Positions 33,655-46,050 of a stretch of DNA of 64,000 nucleotides are shown here, one piece after another. The notes under the pieces are model-generated. The model saw only the letters and a list, made by a program, of their open reading frames with translations, was not told the DNA's origin and did not search any database. Positions within the stretch are counted from its first letter, which is position 1; every line of letters begins with the position of its first letter. The stretch spans positions 1 to 64,000 of the forward strand of contig JAZAYU010000874.1 in NCBI GenBank assembly GCA_038501625.1. Reading direction: 5' to 3'. The stretch is from Corbicula japonica. Its lineage: Eukaryota; Mollusca; Bivalvia; Venerida; Cyrenidae. Position numbers and translations under genes: made by a program.

Positions 33655-34240
33655 ATACAAGTTTTAGCTTTCCAAAAAGCTAGTCGGTTATTAGCACAAC
33701 TTTTTAACAAGACGGCAGAAAAGTTTGAATTTTAAGCCACTTTTATTGGATGCCATACACAAAATGTAAGTTTACTTATAGGTATTTCCTCTTTCGAATG
33801 AGATGTATTTAAGCTGGTGATAAATCTAACCCTGTTTGCAAACAAGTTAATAATTTACTTAGAAGTAAACCAAAAAGGAAAAGTTTGTCAAACAATATTT
33901 TTGTGTCAGAAAGTGTTAGAAAGCAACGATTATCAAGCTGTAAATATATATCAAAAGCTACAGAATATGTTAAAAAACAAAGTTTTTTCACAGTCATAGT
34001 GTGGGAGAAAAAAAACGTGAACAGTCTGTCAGGGACTCACAGGTATGATAAAATTATTCTTTCTGATCTAGAACAATATCGTTAGAATGTTGGTAATTAC
34101 TTAGTATGTCTCATGACTTCGAATAACAACCTAACGAATTGAATTCAAATTCGCAAAAAGTATGCACTACAGCGCCGTCTTTTTTTGTTTCAAGGTTATG
34201 CTAATGACCGACTAGCTTTTTGGAAAGCAAAATTTTGTAT
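33655..34240. mobile_element. MITE with ~35-bp terminal inverted repeats
   Basis: TTTCCAAAAAGCTAGTCGGT (left, about 33669) and ACCGACTAGCTTTTTGGAAA (right, about 34207) are exact inverses, with TACAAG/TTTGTA ends. The interior is AT-rich with no gene. A solo end of the same family sits at 41755-41795. Confidence 0.7.
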
Positions 34241-35299
34241 TGTCTATTTTTGACAGTTACATGAACCTATTTGATACTTCTGCAAATGTATGTGTGTTCG
34301 CATGTTCCAAAGATTATTCTGTTGATTCAAAACCATATAACAACTAAGTAAAGCTTAAACTTGTATTGTCTATTATTTTCAGTTTCATTTCCCGATTTAA
34401 GATTTCTGCAAAACTGTGTGTTCTGGTGTTCCAAAGATAATTTTTACATTCAAAACCTTATAAAACTTTAGCAACCAGTTGATTAGTGGCAAAACGCAAG
34501 ATAACAGTTAAGCAAAATTATCACGAAAGTACCGACGGATGTATCCTTATCGAGCTTGCTAAACCATGTAAAACATTCCCTGGGATACCTCTGATCCCCG
34601 AGATTCACAAAATGCTTCACAAGTTCGTAGATTCGTGGTCAGCAAATTAAGTTGCTAATCTCTGTTCAGTGTTCTCTACACATTTTATTTGCTTTGGTTT
34701 AATAAATTTATAAGCTGCACATCTTTTGTTTATCATACACAGTGTACATTTACTAGACAAAATCCATGTTCATGTACACGTTTATTGTTCGTTGTCGGAA
34801 ATATCTTTATGAGTAATAGGCCTAGCTGATAACAAGCTGGAAAGAATATTTAAGAATAGGTACAGACTCAAAATGTGACGTCCTTCTAAGCCAATAAGAG
34901 GCCTCTAGGTTTTTATAGATAACGACTGAGTAAGAGTCTATCCATAAATAACGACTGAGTGAGAGTCTAATTATCTAAATTATCCGTTCCGTCTGATACG
35001 TGATCTTTGCTTTACATCACTGTTAACCGGTGTTCAGGTAGAAAGCTCAAGTTTGGTCCATTATAATATGTCGGTCATCAGGATGACCGACAATAATCAA
35101 ATAGACGAACCGTCTGTGTAAATTGTTGATTCACCAGGCCAGACTTAAAATATTCTTTGTTTCCCCATCCCGACCCAAGCAGATTTAGTATGGGTAGGTA
35201 GGTAGGTCGAAATATTTTTAAAAAAAATCAGAATAATGATTCACATATAGATATCCTAGGATTAGCACCATTGCACTGAAAAACAAAGTATATTAATAT
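34241..35299. other. Noncoding stretch between repeats
   Basis: A duplicated phrase ACGACTGAGTRAGAGTCTA (34923 and 34952) is the only structure noted. No gene seen. Confidence 0.4.
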
Positions 35300-35935
35300 A
35301 CTGCTCACATTATGTAAAAGGTAAGTAAACAAGTCAGTATTATTAACAATAAACATCATCTATTCATTCAGCATCCTTTTTGACTTTCTTATTTGCCGAT
35401 CTTTGCGATTTTTTATTAAAATAATGCTGTGAAAGAACCGGTAAAAGTGCATTAAACGTGTGATCCCAGTCAATCGTCAATGCACAACCGTCACATCAGT
35501 AGCGCAACCGCTACCGTTAAATTTTGGCCAGCATTTTCCTTAATAAAGCATACAAATTTAAACCAGTCACAGGGAATACAAAACGGAACAAATACTTTGT
35601 TCTCGCAGTGATACAGGACCAGAATACAACTAAATATTGCTCGAAAATCGAAAAAGCTTCACCTCACATTAAATTTTGCTCATTTCAGAGGCGGGATGAT
35701 CGTCACACTTAACCATGTTTGCGTAATTTGGTCTCATATTATACAAGCGTGCAGATAAATACAACACGCATCGAATCACGTTCCCCGTTTTTCAAAGAAT
35801 TGCTTTATATTTTGATAAAAACGAGTCAAAGCTGACCACCTACCTTTCCGGGTCAAAATAAACATCTGCAGAACCGTCACCGGATGCTTGCAGAACAATT
35901 TTCTCGCTTCACCAGCGGTAACGGTTGTGCGCGAT
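35300..35935 (+). repeat. Inverted repeat pair B, right arm
   Basis: Inverse of 30998-31630, ending GTGCGCGATT followed by a run of about 15 C. The two arms could be long terminal inverted repeats of one 4.9-kb element or two separate insertions in opposite orientation. Confidence 0.7.
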
Positions 35936-36440
35936 TCCCCCCCCCCCCCCCCGTGTCAATGCTTTTGAAACAACATGGTCTGTATATAATGTAAACTCTT
36001 AATTTGACGATAGAATTACCTTTAACAAAATATCGAAAAGTACTTTATATGATGTAGTTATATAAATTCTTTAAACACCAAGTACTAAATTTATTCTACA
36101 CCTAATAAATTCATCCAATTAGCGTCCTTTAATTCTACCACGTGACCGTCCAATATTTTCCCGTATTGGATCCAAAAAAGTCCGTATTTTTTTCATATTG
36201 GATGATTAAGTGCAAATGCACTTTACCATTGTTTTACAACGATAAAAGCCGTTGACCGTAAAATGATCCGAATGAAAAAAATCAATATCCTACATTTGAT
36301 GCAGGCAATATGACGCAACTTGTCAAGTAAGAGAAATGTAGAACTTAATAAAATATTGGACCGTACAATATGGAATATATATGGAATAGTCTTGAAACGC
36401 TTGAAAAGTCATGCTTCATTTATTAGATGTAAAATAAAAA

Positions 36441-36601
36441 GGTTATTCGACGTTTTACTGTACAATACGGGATATATTTGGACTCGTACACAGCTTGAAA
36501 AGTCATATTGGACTCGCCTAACGGCTCGTCCAATATGACTTTTCAAGCTGTGTACTCGTCCAAATATATTCCCGTATTGTACAGTAAAACGTCTAATAAC
36601 C
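36441..36601. repeat. Foldback with 73-bp arms
   Basis: CGTTTTACTGTACAATACGG...GTCATATTGGAC and its inverse are separated by a 14-base loop (TCGCCTAACGGCTC). Related phrases (CCGTCCAATATTTTCCCG, GGACCGTACAATATGG) lie just upstream at 36145 and 36359, so several ends of this family are clustered. Confidence 0.75.
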
Positions 36602-36621
36602 TATAATTATTCCTTTTATAG

Positions 36622-36744
36622 AATCAACCAGAAGACCAGAAGAGAATTAGACAGATACGGCAACACAGAGACAAAAGGGGAGATTACTTACCAGACATTG
36701 ATGAAATAACATTTGCTATTTACTTCCCTTGTAATTATAATTAA
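36622..36744 (+). CDS. Small terminal exon, unknown protein
   Basis: After the acceptor TCCTTTTATAG the frame NQPEDQKRIRQIRQHRDKRG, then DYLPDIDEITFAIYFPCNYN, ends in TAA. A diverged copy at 40414 keeps QPED-x-KRIRQIR and the flanking noncoding sequence, so the segment was duplicated with its 3' flank. Highly charged and helical at first, hydrophobic at the end. The gene it belongs to is not identified. The start phase is assumed. Confidence 0.35.
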   Translation, partial: NQPEDQKRIRQIRQHRDKRGDYLPDIDEITFAIYFPCNYN

Positions 36745-37460
36745 TGAGAATATTGAATGCGTAATCTGAAATAATGTATCTTAAAAGTTATGCCGATCCA
36801 TAATGGATTGTGTGGCTTAAATGTAGCAGTTAACGTACGAATTGGCACTTGTCGTGTTACTGTGATTTTGCTGGTGCATAAAATCCTTTTTATTAAAATC
36901 TTTTTGCCATGAAACTAATGATAAATATTCGGAAAAAAATCAGTTGTATGCAAACAACATTTTTAAAGGCAAAACAGGTAAAATTATTTAAACAGAACTT
37001 AAGCTAGAATTGTCAGCTTTAAATTTAACTATAAAACAATTATCGTTCTTTTAATTCAGTACAGAAATTATTTATTTTCATTGTATTTTAACAAAGACAA
37101 TTTAATCTCATGATTATGTTAAATTGAACCGGAGGCTTAACCCATTTTTAAAAAATTCAATTGCCATTTTAATTTCTAAATAACACGTTTGGATCACAAA
37201 ATTATTTTATATCGGTAAGAGGCTTAATTTTTAATTTTTTTATTTTCCGAGGGTTGTTCGGGAAGTTCTGAGAATTGTTTTATAGGACACGTTGTAGTCG
37301 GGTTAGCGTAGGCTAAATATAAATATATACGCATTTATTTCAATATTTACTGTACAGTATCTGAAAATATCATCATCATACACACAGAAACTAAAACATA
37401 ATAAAAATAGTAAATAACCATATAACAAACACCCGGAGCACGCCGACGTCATTTGCAACG

Positions 37461-37857
37461 TTATGCGACGTTAAAGTCCATCGATCGTCGCACCTTTGCA
37501 ACGTAGTCACCTGCAATTTCGATGCATTTCCTGTGTCGGCTGATCCACTTATTATATGTTTCCACGTACCAGCTATCGGTAAAGGACGAGACTATAGGTT
37601 GCGTATGCTTAACAAGATCGTCAGCTGAGTCAAAGCTGAGAACATGCAACAACAGACTGCCGACCGCATCTAGGATCGTCCTCGATCGAGTTTCTTCCTT
37701 CTGTAAAACGAGCATGCCATCTATACACTGTAGCCGGACTGCATTTCTTGTGTTTTCCTGTAGAATTGATCATTTGCATTGTTTCTGTGGGAGACTTTTC
37801 CAGCGCAACACAAAATTTCACGATGCTTCGCAATTCAACGTCACCTATCGACGTCAT
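37461..37857 (-). pseudogene. Internally deleted mariner transposase remnant
   Basis: The N-terminal part (MTSIGDVELRSIVKFCVALE ... SPATVYRWHARFTEGRNSIE-DDPRCGRQ) is a mariner HTH_48 DNA-binding domain. The C-terminal part (DSWYVETYNKWISRHRKCIE-IAGDYV) matches the mariner transposase tail. The central catalytic DDE core is gone and the two parts are in different frames, so the copy cannot work. One probable terminal repeat with GGGTTGTTCGGGAAGTTCTG lies at 37251. I did not find the other end. Confidence 0.75.
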
Positions 37858-38483
37858 GTTGTTTACTCAGTGGCTCTGGGTAACAACTTTAAAACAATGT
37901 TGATCCGTTGAGAATTTAAAATTTAATAACGTTATGATATTTTCAGGAAATGATGACATGACGTTCAGCTTCTGACCAGCGTTTTCGCGCATTTTTTACG
38001 TTATCAAAATTACGAAATATGATTAGTGTAGCGCGTTATACCTTTCTTTAGAGTCGGACTGCTTCGGTGCGGCGTTATAGTGTTGCTATGGTTACTGCTA
38101 TTTCCGGCTATTGTTGTCTGATTCTATTCAATTTTTAGGAATATCACAATTACGTAAAATCCTCCAAAAGGGAAGTCAGTTATAAAATTTATAAATAAAA
38201 TACACTCTTTTTCGAATTTTCGAACTCTTGTTCTTTGTCAAGATTAATACAGAAATTATTGCTTAAGTGACATCCATGTTGAAATTGTATTGTTGTTTCA
38301 TTGTTGAAACTGAAACGATTTGTTTCTTTTATCGCTGTAATCGTGTTCTTGCAATGATTTGACTCCAGGTGCTTCAGTATAACAAAATTTTGTGTTGCCA
38401 ACATCTCATTTCCTTTCAGTACATTTTTACAACGCAACGAAACTTCACCGGGTATAAAGTCTTAATAAATGATAAAAATCATG

Positions 38484-38667
38484 TTAGAAATCTGCGGAAG
38501 TGGGGGCATCAGTATCTTGTGGACTCAGTCTAGTTTGGAAATGTTCCCAATTCCATTTTTCTGTTCTGTCTTTACGCTCCGTAATAAAAATATGCACGTT
38601 TATAACCTTTCCATCATCAAGCACCTTATTTATCAGATTAAATTTCAAATCACAGAAAAAAACTGAT
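38484..38667 (-). CDS. Possible terminal exon, unknown protein
   Basis: On the minus strand ACATCAG precedes an open frame (FNLINKVLDDGKVINVHIFI, then TERKDRTEKWNWEHFQTRLS) ending with TAA. The peptide has a plausible mix of hydrophobic and charged residues, but no family is recognised. A second minus-strand frame (38189-38437) lies downstream without support. Confidence 0.25.
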
Positions 38668-38999
38668 GTACCAAATTGTTTCGTTTCAGATTCTTTGATT
38701 TTGCATGAAACGTGTCCGAATGCGTTCGTGAATGTGTGCGTGTGTGTTTTTCTGCTTTCTGTGTGATTCTGTTTGATCAAACAAAGTCACAGGTGGGTAG
38801 CAAAAATAAAATAAGTAATATTATTTTGTTATCAAAGGAAATATTTTCTTCTTGTTTACAATCATTTTGTTAAGTAATTTGCTCAAAAGGAATTATTAAC
38901 TCTCTATTAAGAAGATTGGGTAATTTTGTTAAAATATAGAAAATTAGTTTGTACAAAACAATTTTGTAAAATGCATATAAGTGTTGATTATATTAATTG

Positions 39000-39480
39000 T
39001 TATGTAACCATTTGAAGAAAATGCAATGCATGGGGATCGTTTGTTCGTCGGTCCGTCCGGCTCGCAAGCTTACGTTGGCTATAATTTTGCCATTTCTTAA
39101 TATTTCTTTTTCAAAGTTAAATCTTATTGCTTATGACAACAGTTTCTTGATGAAGCCAACATCATTGCATCTGGCACACAGTTGACGAAGTTTTGAAGTT
39201 GGATTTTTTTCAAGAAAACTTAATGTTGGCTATGAATTTGCCTTTTTTTTCTTCAAACATTCAAATAATATTTCTGTTGATAACTGGGTCGTGATTAGGC
39301 CAAACTCTTCCGGTTGGTCTGACACTCGACTAAGTTATGTCCCTTTTGGTAATTTTGTCAAAAACTTAACGTTGGCTATAACTTTGTTATTCGTTTAATA
39401 TTTCTTCATCAACCTTTTAGTTTTTATTCTAACAAAGTACCGGGCGGCGACACAAGTGTTCAACTGACACCCATCAAGTA
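39000..39480 (+). repeat. Diverged tandem repeat, ~160-bp units
   Basis: After GTTCGTCGGTCCGTCCGGC, the phrase TTRNTGTTGGCTATRANTTTG recurs about three times (39070, 39220, 39370), ending with CCGGGCGGCGACACAAGTGT. Same class of satellite-cored repeat as at 31.7 and 57.9 kb. Confidence 0.6.
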
Positions 39481-40413
39481 TTTGCAATATTTATTATTTT
39501 AAATTTCATATTTTGACAAAACAGTCGGTCTTGTAATCACATTAAAGGAGCCTAGCTAAAGGTCTGCTATTTCTAGTACATATAAAACTACATGTACATA
39601 CTTTATAAGTGGTCACATGCAAGTTTGCAAATTATTTTACAAGAATTAAAATAATCCTACCTGTGGATCTTTGTTGTTAGTTCTATCTGTTTGGGTTTCA
39701 TATCCATGATCAAATATAAGGAGCCAAAATGCAAACGCACTATATGAAATTGTCCCTCTGAGTTCTTGTTATTTTCCTTTTTACATATAACATTGCAGAA
39801 CAGTAAAACGGTCAATAGCTTTCGTTCGCACAATCCATTTAGAAAAATTAGTAAATTAAATGTTAACTAAATAAGACTGCTTGTAAAATGCAAGTATCTT
39901 CAGAGGATCATATTAAGACAAATTACAAAATACTTGTGCATGGCAGATGTATAATCAGTGCATTTCTCTTAAATTTTGTTTGATGCATCTTTTTTTGTAA
40001 ATCACTGCATTTCAGAACGGAATGATAAGTCGATCATTTAAATACACAGGCATTACTGTCAACAGAAAAAAATGGCGTTCGGTCGCTGGTTTTCTTTCGA
40101 TTGTTTGTGAGGTTCTAGAGTGCGATGGTTTCTGTGGTTTTGCTGTTGTAAGTTTTAAACAAAATAATCATGTTTATGACAATTGAAATTTATTTCATTT
40201 AGTATTGCAGTTGTAATGCACGTGCATTCGTTGAGATACATATACGTCGTGTAGTATCAATGTTACTTGTACTTGATTCATATGAAAAGGTTTCGTTTGA
40301 ATATAAGTTATGACCCATGTGTACATTTAATCAGCATACAACATTATACGTGTTTACATGTAGTTATATTAATTCTTTAATCATCATGTACAAATATTTA
40401 TTTCTTAAGTTAG

Positions 40414-40545
40414 AAACAACCAGAAGACTTGAAGAGAATAAGGCAGATTCGGAAACACGAAACAAATGAGTTGAACTCAAAAGGGCCCTGTTACACACGT
40501 ATAATTTGGAAAGGGGAGATTACTTACCAGACAATGATGAAATAA
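40414..40545 (+). pseudogene. Diverged copy of the 36622 terminal exon
   Basis: KQPEDLKRIRQIRKHETNEL is followed by an inserted segment of about 40 bases. After it, the sequence again matches 36675-36850 (AGGGGAGATTACTTACCAGA) but in another frame, so the C-terminus has changed. It is either a decayed duplicate or an alternative last exon. Confidence 0.35.
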
Positions 40546-40780
40546 TATTTTCTATTTACTTCCGATGTAATTGTAATTTTTGAGAATAGTGAATGCGTTA
40601 ATCCGTTGAAATTATGTATCTTAAATGTTATGTCAATCCATATTTGTTTATGTGGTTTAAATGTAAGGGTGATTATTCTAGTGTTCAAAATTCTTGTAAT
40701 AAACTTTTTTGCAATCGAACCAATTATCATTATTTTATCCTAATTTTAACCATGGCAATGAGTAGGCAATGGATGCAGTA

Positions 40781-41400
40781 GCCCAACTATTTGTGCGCAA
40801 CAAGAGCTTTTCTATATATACGATGGTCGCTCTTCGCGCACAACCCAGTTACTTTTCAAATCAATGCGGAAAATTTTCCTTCTATTTCTATATGCCGCCG
40901 ATCGGAAAATGAATCGCAACTTTTCAATCTTTTGCCGGCTTCATAAAGCATCTTAAACCATATTTATTTAAAAAAAATACATACCTGAGAAGCCACATTC
41001 AAGTAGAATCAATATATGTAATCCTTTATAAGTAACGTTTTCGTTTTTTATGCAAAACTGTTTTAAACCTCCACCCATGTCGATTACACCGCATAAAGTT
41101 TATCTGACTCGCGTTTATCGATAAGTTTCACCGTGTAAACGGCATATGCTGTGGTATGTTTAACAAGTTATTTTGTGGATTATTTGTTCATTTTATTGTT
41201 TCTTTTATCATTATTTATTTATGTTTTATAACGATATTTGACATACCAGTGTTGAAATTTTCATGTGGGAGTAAAAAAAAAAAGAATTTAAATCGGGTCG
41301 ATTTCCACCAGTTTTGATCGTAACTGCTTGAGACGTAAAGGACAGACAACGAAAACGTCCGTATGATAATGGGTCAGTGCTTGCAGTCGAATTATTGAGA
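40781..41400 (+). repeat. Inverted repeat pair C, left arm
   Basis: TA precedes GCCCAACTATTTGTGCGCAA (40779-40780). The arm reappears inverted at 48683-49294, where GTTGGGC is followed by TA. It is over 95% similar by eye. The right arm is cut by the assembly gap. Confidence 0.75.
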
Positions 41401-41754
41401 CTATGGATGCAGCAGATGATGTTTTAGTAAATTGAAATAGAAGTCGATATATTTTCTGTTCTCTGTCAATTTTAGTCAAGCTGGGGACCGAGTGGGTTGT
41501 TCTTCACCTAGCCTTCATAATTTTGAGATCTAATTTCGTTCAACCGATTGATCACTAAAAACTAAAAATAGTACATGTGATTGTCACAGTTCCAGTTGAT
41601 TTAGTTGTCACAAAATTAATGCGTATGCTAAAATCAGACAAAAACGAATACTGCATATTTTTCAAGAGTTATCAACAAAAACGGAGACAACTGGCATAGG
41701 TCAAAACAATGAAATTCCTTCTCTCATTGGAGGATAAGCCATTTTCATTTTCAA

Positions 41755-41795
41755 CAAGTTTTAGCTTTCCAAACAGCTAGTCGGTCATTAGAAAA
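41755..41795. repeat. Solo end of the 33655-type MITE
   Basis: TTTAGCTTTCCAAACAGCTAGTCGG with GTCATTAG matches the terminal repeat at 33660. No partner end was seen nearby. Confidence 0.55.
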
Positions 41796-42990
41796 TAAAT
41801 TAATAGAATAAGTATGTATTCGTGCTTGCATTTACTTTTGAACCAATGGAAGTCAAGGACATGTTCCGTTTTATGTCGATCAATGTCACACAGATTGTAT
41901 CGGACAAACTATTTGTGAATTTAGTTGATGTTTCAAGTTTCAAGTTTATTTCCATTTACATTTCTTTGTATGTACGAAACATAAGCAGGAGAACATATAT
42001 ACACTGTACAATTCTGTTACTTTAAATTTATTTAAACATGAAGAAGACGTGTACCGGCAAAAGACATTAGGGTTTTAGATCTGTAATATTTCCGCCAAAC
42101 ATCGACTTATGCCGTTCCTTATTCGTGTTTTCCAAACGCCGATTCGTACGTTTCCGCTTGATAATATTTTTCGTAACTGGTGACTACTCTTTAGGTGTTT
42201 CCCGCGATTATGACGTCATTAATAACTAAATCAAATAATAAAAAATGCGGATATGAAATTGATGTAATGTAAATAAATATTTTCATAACAAATACTCGAA
42301 ACAAAGACAACCCTGGCTAACCTGGTACGCTTCGCGAACGGCACTACGCCGCGATCACGGCATATGCAACGCTTTTAACCGACATAACCGGTGTCAATGT
42401 AGGAGATTTTGTGGGGTAAGGTAAGAAAATCGCAAAGATTTTGGTTAGATATTTAAATAATACTCAAACCAATAGACCTGTACGGCTGTCAAATCATGCC
42501 TATTTATGATTCCAGTCTTCTCTGTGTCCAGAATACAGTAGTTTGCTCAATCATTCGTGAAAATGGACCACTTTGTGCTGCAAAAGTTGTAAATTTCCTG
42601 TTCAAATGTATTTTTCTTGAGCTAAACTGAAGTTTAGTGAAGAATTATGACTGCAGAAAAACTGTCGATCGTTTAAATACACAGGCATTACTGTCAACAG
42701 AAAAAAATCTTTAGACTCTCGCTCTCTCAAAATTGTCAACGAGAGAAGTCTGTTGCACATACCTTTACCAATTTAAAATAACCTATGCCTTCTTTTTTCG
42801 TTTTGAATGCCGGTTATAGACCAATTATATTTCAAATCAAACCTGAATTCAAGACAGGTTTTTGGCTGACTCAGTCCGTGGGAACATTCGCTGGTTTAAA
42901 TTTACTCTTAACAAATCGATTGCAAGAGAAAAATCAGTTAAATTCTGCATGACATTGAAAAAGTATTCGTTTCATAAATAGTAAATAAAT
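41796..42990. other. AT-rich noncoding stretch
   Basis: GTTTAAATACACAGGCATTA (42673) is shared with 40037, another dispersed repeat piece. No gene seen. Confidence 0.4.
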
Positions 42991-42997
42991 TGTTACA

Positions 42998-43043
42998 CAC
43001 ACACACACACACACACACACGCACGCACGCACGCATGCACGCA

Positions 43044-43089
<46 letters not shown>
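42998..43089. repeat. (AC)n/(GCAC)n microsatellite
   Basis: About 12 AC units, about 9 GCAC-type units, then AC units again. Confidence 0.95.
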
Positions 43090-43092
<3 letters not shown>

Positions 43093-43148
43093 CTACAAGG
43101 CTGATGTCACTGATACGCATTCACTTTTCTTAATAGAATATTGCACAG

Positions 43149-43280
43149 GTGTGCAATCTGTAGGTTTGTATTTTTTGAGTTCCATGGGTATGTAAACAAT
43201 AGCATGCGAGACCGAAGGTCGAGAATGATTTGGTTTGCATACGCAACGAGAAATAATATAAACCTACAGATTTACACATT
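43149..43280. repeat. Small foldback
   Basis: GTGTGCAATCTGTAGGTTTG near 43149 and AAACCTACAGATTTACACAT near 43260 are imperfect inverses around about 85 bases. Confidence 0.45.
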
Positions 43281-44019
43281 TCCATGATCGGCGGCGTATG
43301 ATCCCCAGTTAAAAGAATGGGCTTGTCCTAAACGGGAAAACAAAGGGCGGAACTGAATATAATAGAAATTTGACAGGGTATTTGAGAATATAACTCATAA
43401 AGTACACCTTAGTCAAACATTAAACACAAGAAGTATATTGAACAATATCAAAATCTATATACTCGTTGGGATATTGAAACCACCCATCTTAAAACTGGCC
43501 GAAATATTAAAACAAAACAAATTTTAGATGTAAAAAAACAAACATAAGTATCGTGATCAAACAACGTAACTAATAATATCACTAATTGAATGTACGGGGC
43601 TACTCTTTACAGACGCCGCACGGTACACACGGTATCACTAGTGTGATATTGAAATAGATGAGAGGGGAACTATGAAAGCCACAAAACACGATAAATATGA
43701 AACGATTGTAGGCTAGGTTTGATAGAATCTGTTCATGGGAAGTAACAGCCCCGGGTTGAGCGCGGTTCAATATTAACCCAAGTAAACAGTACAATTTTGT
43801 TCCTTCCCAAAATTACTGTATGCATATTGTGGTGAAAAAGGAACCTTTAACGCAGTATTTTCAGATTTATTTCTCCATTTCCATCAAATGTCGTCCTTGT
43901 TTAACATACATGCATGTTATACATTTTTGTTATGTCATAATTTTTCTAACATAAAGCTATCTAACCCTTAACCGAGGAATTGAAGTAGAAATGTTCCTGC
44001 TTAAGTGGAACGGTCAGAC

Positions 44020-44400
44020 AAAACAATTTGCCACCCGGAGTTTAAACCAGGTTCTCAGGTGGACCAACCTCATCTCAAGAGGTTCCCATATGAAGTACAC
44101 GTTGTCTTGGTAAAAAGACTCCAACCCACCCATTAACTCGACAATGTTAAATGCAAAAGCACACACACATATAAAACATAAGAAGCCAATAGTATTGTCA
44201 AGCAAAAAGGTGAGTACTCAATGACCTTACTGAGACCAGAGCCTCGGTGACAGGGATAAAAACAACAGATCGAGCTTCTAGGTTCTTTTACAAGATTTCA
44301 CTATAAACCTTCATTAACTCTTGAACCCAAGCCACCGTCCTGAAACAAAGAGGTAAGCAAAACGATCTTTTGTAGTAATCACAAATCATGCTGAGCGCTA
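44020..44400 (+). repeat. Dispersed repeat family A, copy 2
   Basis: GTTTAAACCAGGTTCTCAGG, TTGTCTTGGTAAAAAGACTC and AGGTAAGCAAAACGATC align with 49445-49640 and 49895-50260. The unit resembles a SINE or MITE in length, but no polymerase III box was recognised. Confidence 0.65.
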
Positions 44401-45950
44401 TAGAATATCACGTTGGTATTACATGTATTTTGTTTTGAATTAACAGAATAACCCTGCTTTTAAAGGTTTTCGTTTATGCAGAGATTTAACGTTCATTGAA
44501 ATATTTAACATTGTTACTTTCGATTTCTCATTTTCGTTGGTGTTAGTGGTTTCTATTTTGAGATTGATCATTTTATTACAAGGTGGATGGGGTTTAGTTT
44601 ATTCACTAAGGCGTATTGTAACTGTTTATTTATTTGAGAGTCAAAAGGGGAAAATGCGTCCACTGTATATAAACCGTTTGTATCATCTACCGGATATAGC
44701 GCACTGATTGTCACAAAAACATAGTAAACACTTAAAAAATGAGGAGATTTTGTATGTATTATAATGAGAAATCCAATCCACAAATACATGTTCAACAGGC
44801 GATTCTCGCAGCACTTGTTTTGAAAGACGTTATTACCTTTTTTATGCAATATACTTTAAAAAAAATCGCTTAAATCACTCACACATAGTACCGTTTGCAC
44901 TGTGTACTGTTATAAAATCAGCGTAAATGTTTATGTTCAAACAGGTTTTGAGAGGTATTCTCATGCTAGCGATGATGAAACATATTATTTTTATTCTTGA
45001 AATAGTGATAATACCATAAGTGATCAATTAAACATCTAAACATTAGACAAAACATGCATATAGCTTCGACCCAGACTATATCATCTATTGAACATGTTAT
45101 CTCAATCATTTGTATGTTTCTAGTGATCTATGTTAATCAGTTATGGCGATTTTTTAAAGATGATTTTAGTATATTTTTCGGATTTAAGAACAACGGCTTG
45201 ATGTTAAAACATGTATTAAAAGTTCTTCGTACAGAGATACAATGTATGTGAAACGTTATGAAATATAAGGGCCTCGGTGCCTTTATATACTGCGGCGACA
45301 CGAAACAATTGGATCTACCTGACTTCATAAGTTAACACCAAGGTCGCTCTGAGAACTACAATTTACAACAAGCGATAATTAATGTCGTCCCAAAATGTTT
45401 TAGATTTGATAAACATAGTCTGAGGTTGTTTTTAAGTAATAGTTTCGAAGCTGAATGTTCACGATTATAAATACATACGCAGGTAGGCGTGACATACAAA
45501 TTCTGAGGCAAAGCAAGTTATTTAAATACTGATATTTTCAGCTGATGACAAACCCTTTACTCAATGTACGACCAATGTAGATCATCATCGTCAGCTGAAA
45601 CATCTATGTATTTGATCGGAATATACAATGGTCACTTGTTTTCAGAAATATTCTAAAAATGTAATAGCAAACAGTGTACAGCAAAAATAACGTACTACAT
45701 ATCCCATGGAGTAAAGGGTCAAATGAAACTTTAGCAAAGGAATCAATGTCTTGTTTTCCGCCCAAGGATTGACGATCACAAAGGTCTTCCCTTGAGAGTC
45801 GGGTATGTTCCCATGCTGATTTCAGTTTAAGAAATTAACAAATTCGCTTTCTAACATATTCTCATAATACATTTATACTAGCCATTAACATACTGGTTTG
45901 AAAACTGATTTGTGTAAACTATGTGTATGCCAATTTATCAGTTACATATA
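44401..45950. other. AT-rich noncoding stretch
   Basis: Several frames of 60-93 codons occur by chance in AT-rich DNA. None shows a motif. Confidence 0.4.
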
Positions 45951-45959
45951 ACAGTTTAT

Positions 45960-46050
45960 AGTTTATTTCGGGGTTTGTATGAAAAATTAAACGGTCGCCC
46001 GGCTGCGTTGGGCCTGGCAGTTTAATTTTTATACAAGCCTCCAAACTAAC
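45960..46050. repeat. Small foldback
   Basis: GGGTTTGTATGAAAAATTAAAC and GTTTAATTTTTATACAAGCC are imperfect inverses around a GC-richer loop (GGTCGCCCGGCTGCG). Confidence 0.5.
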
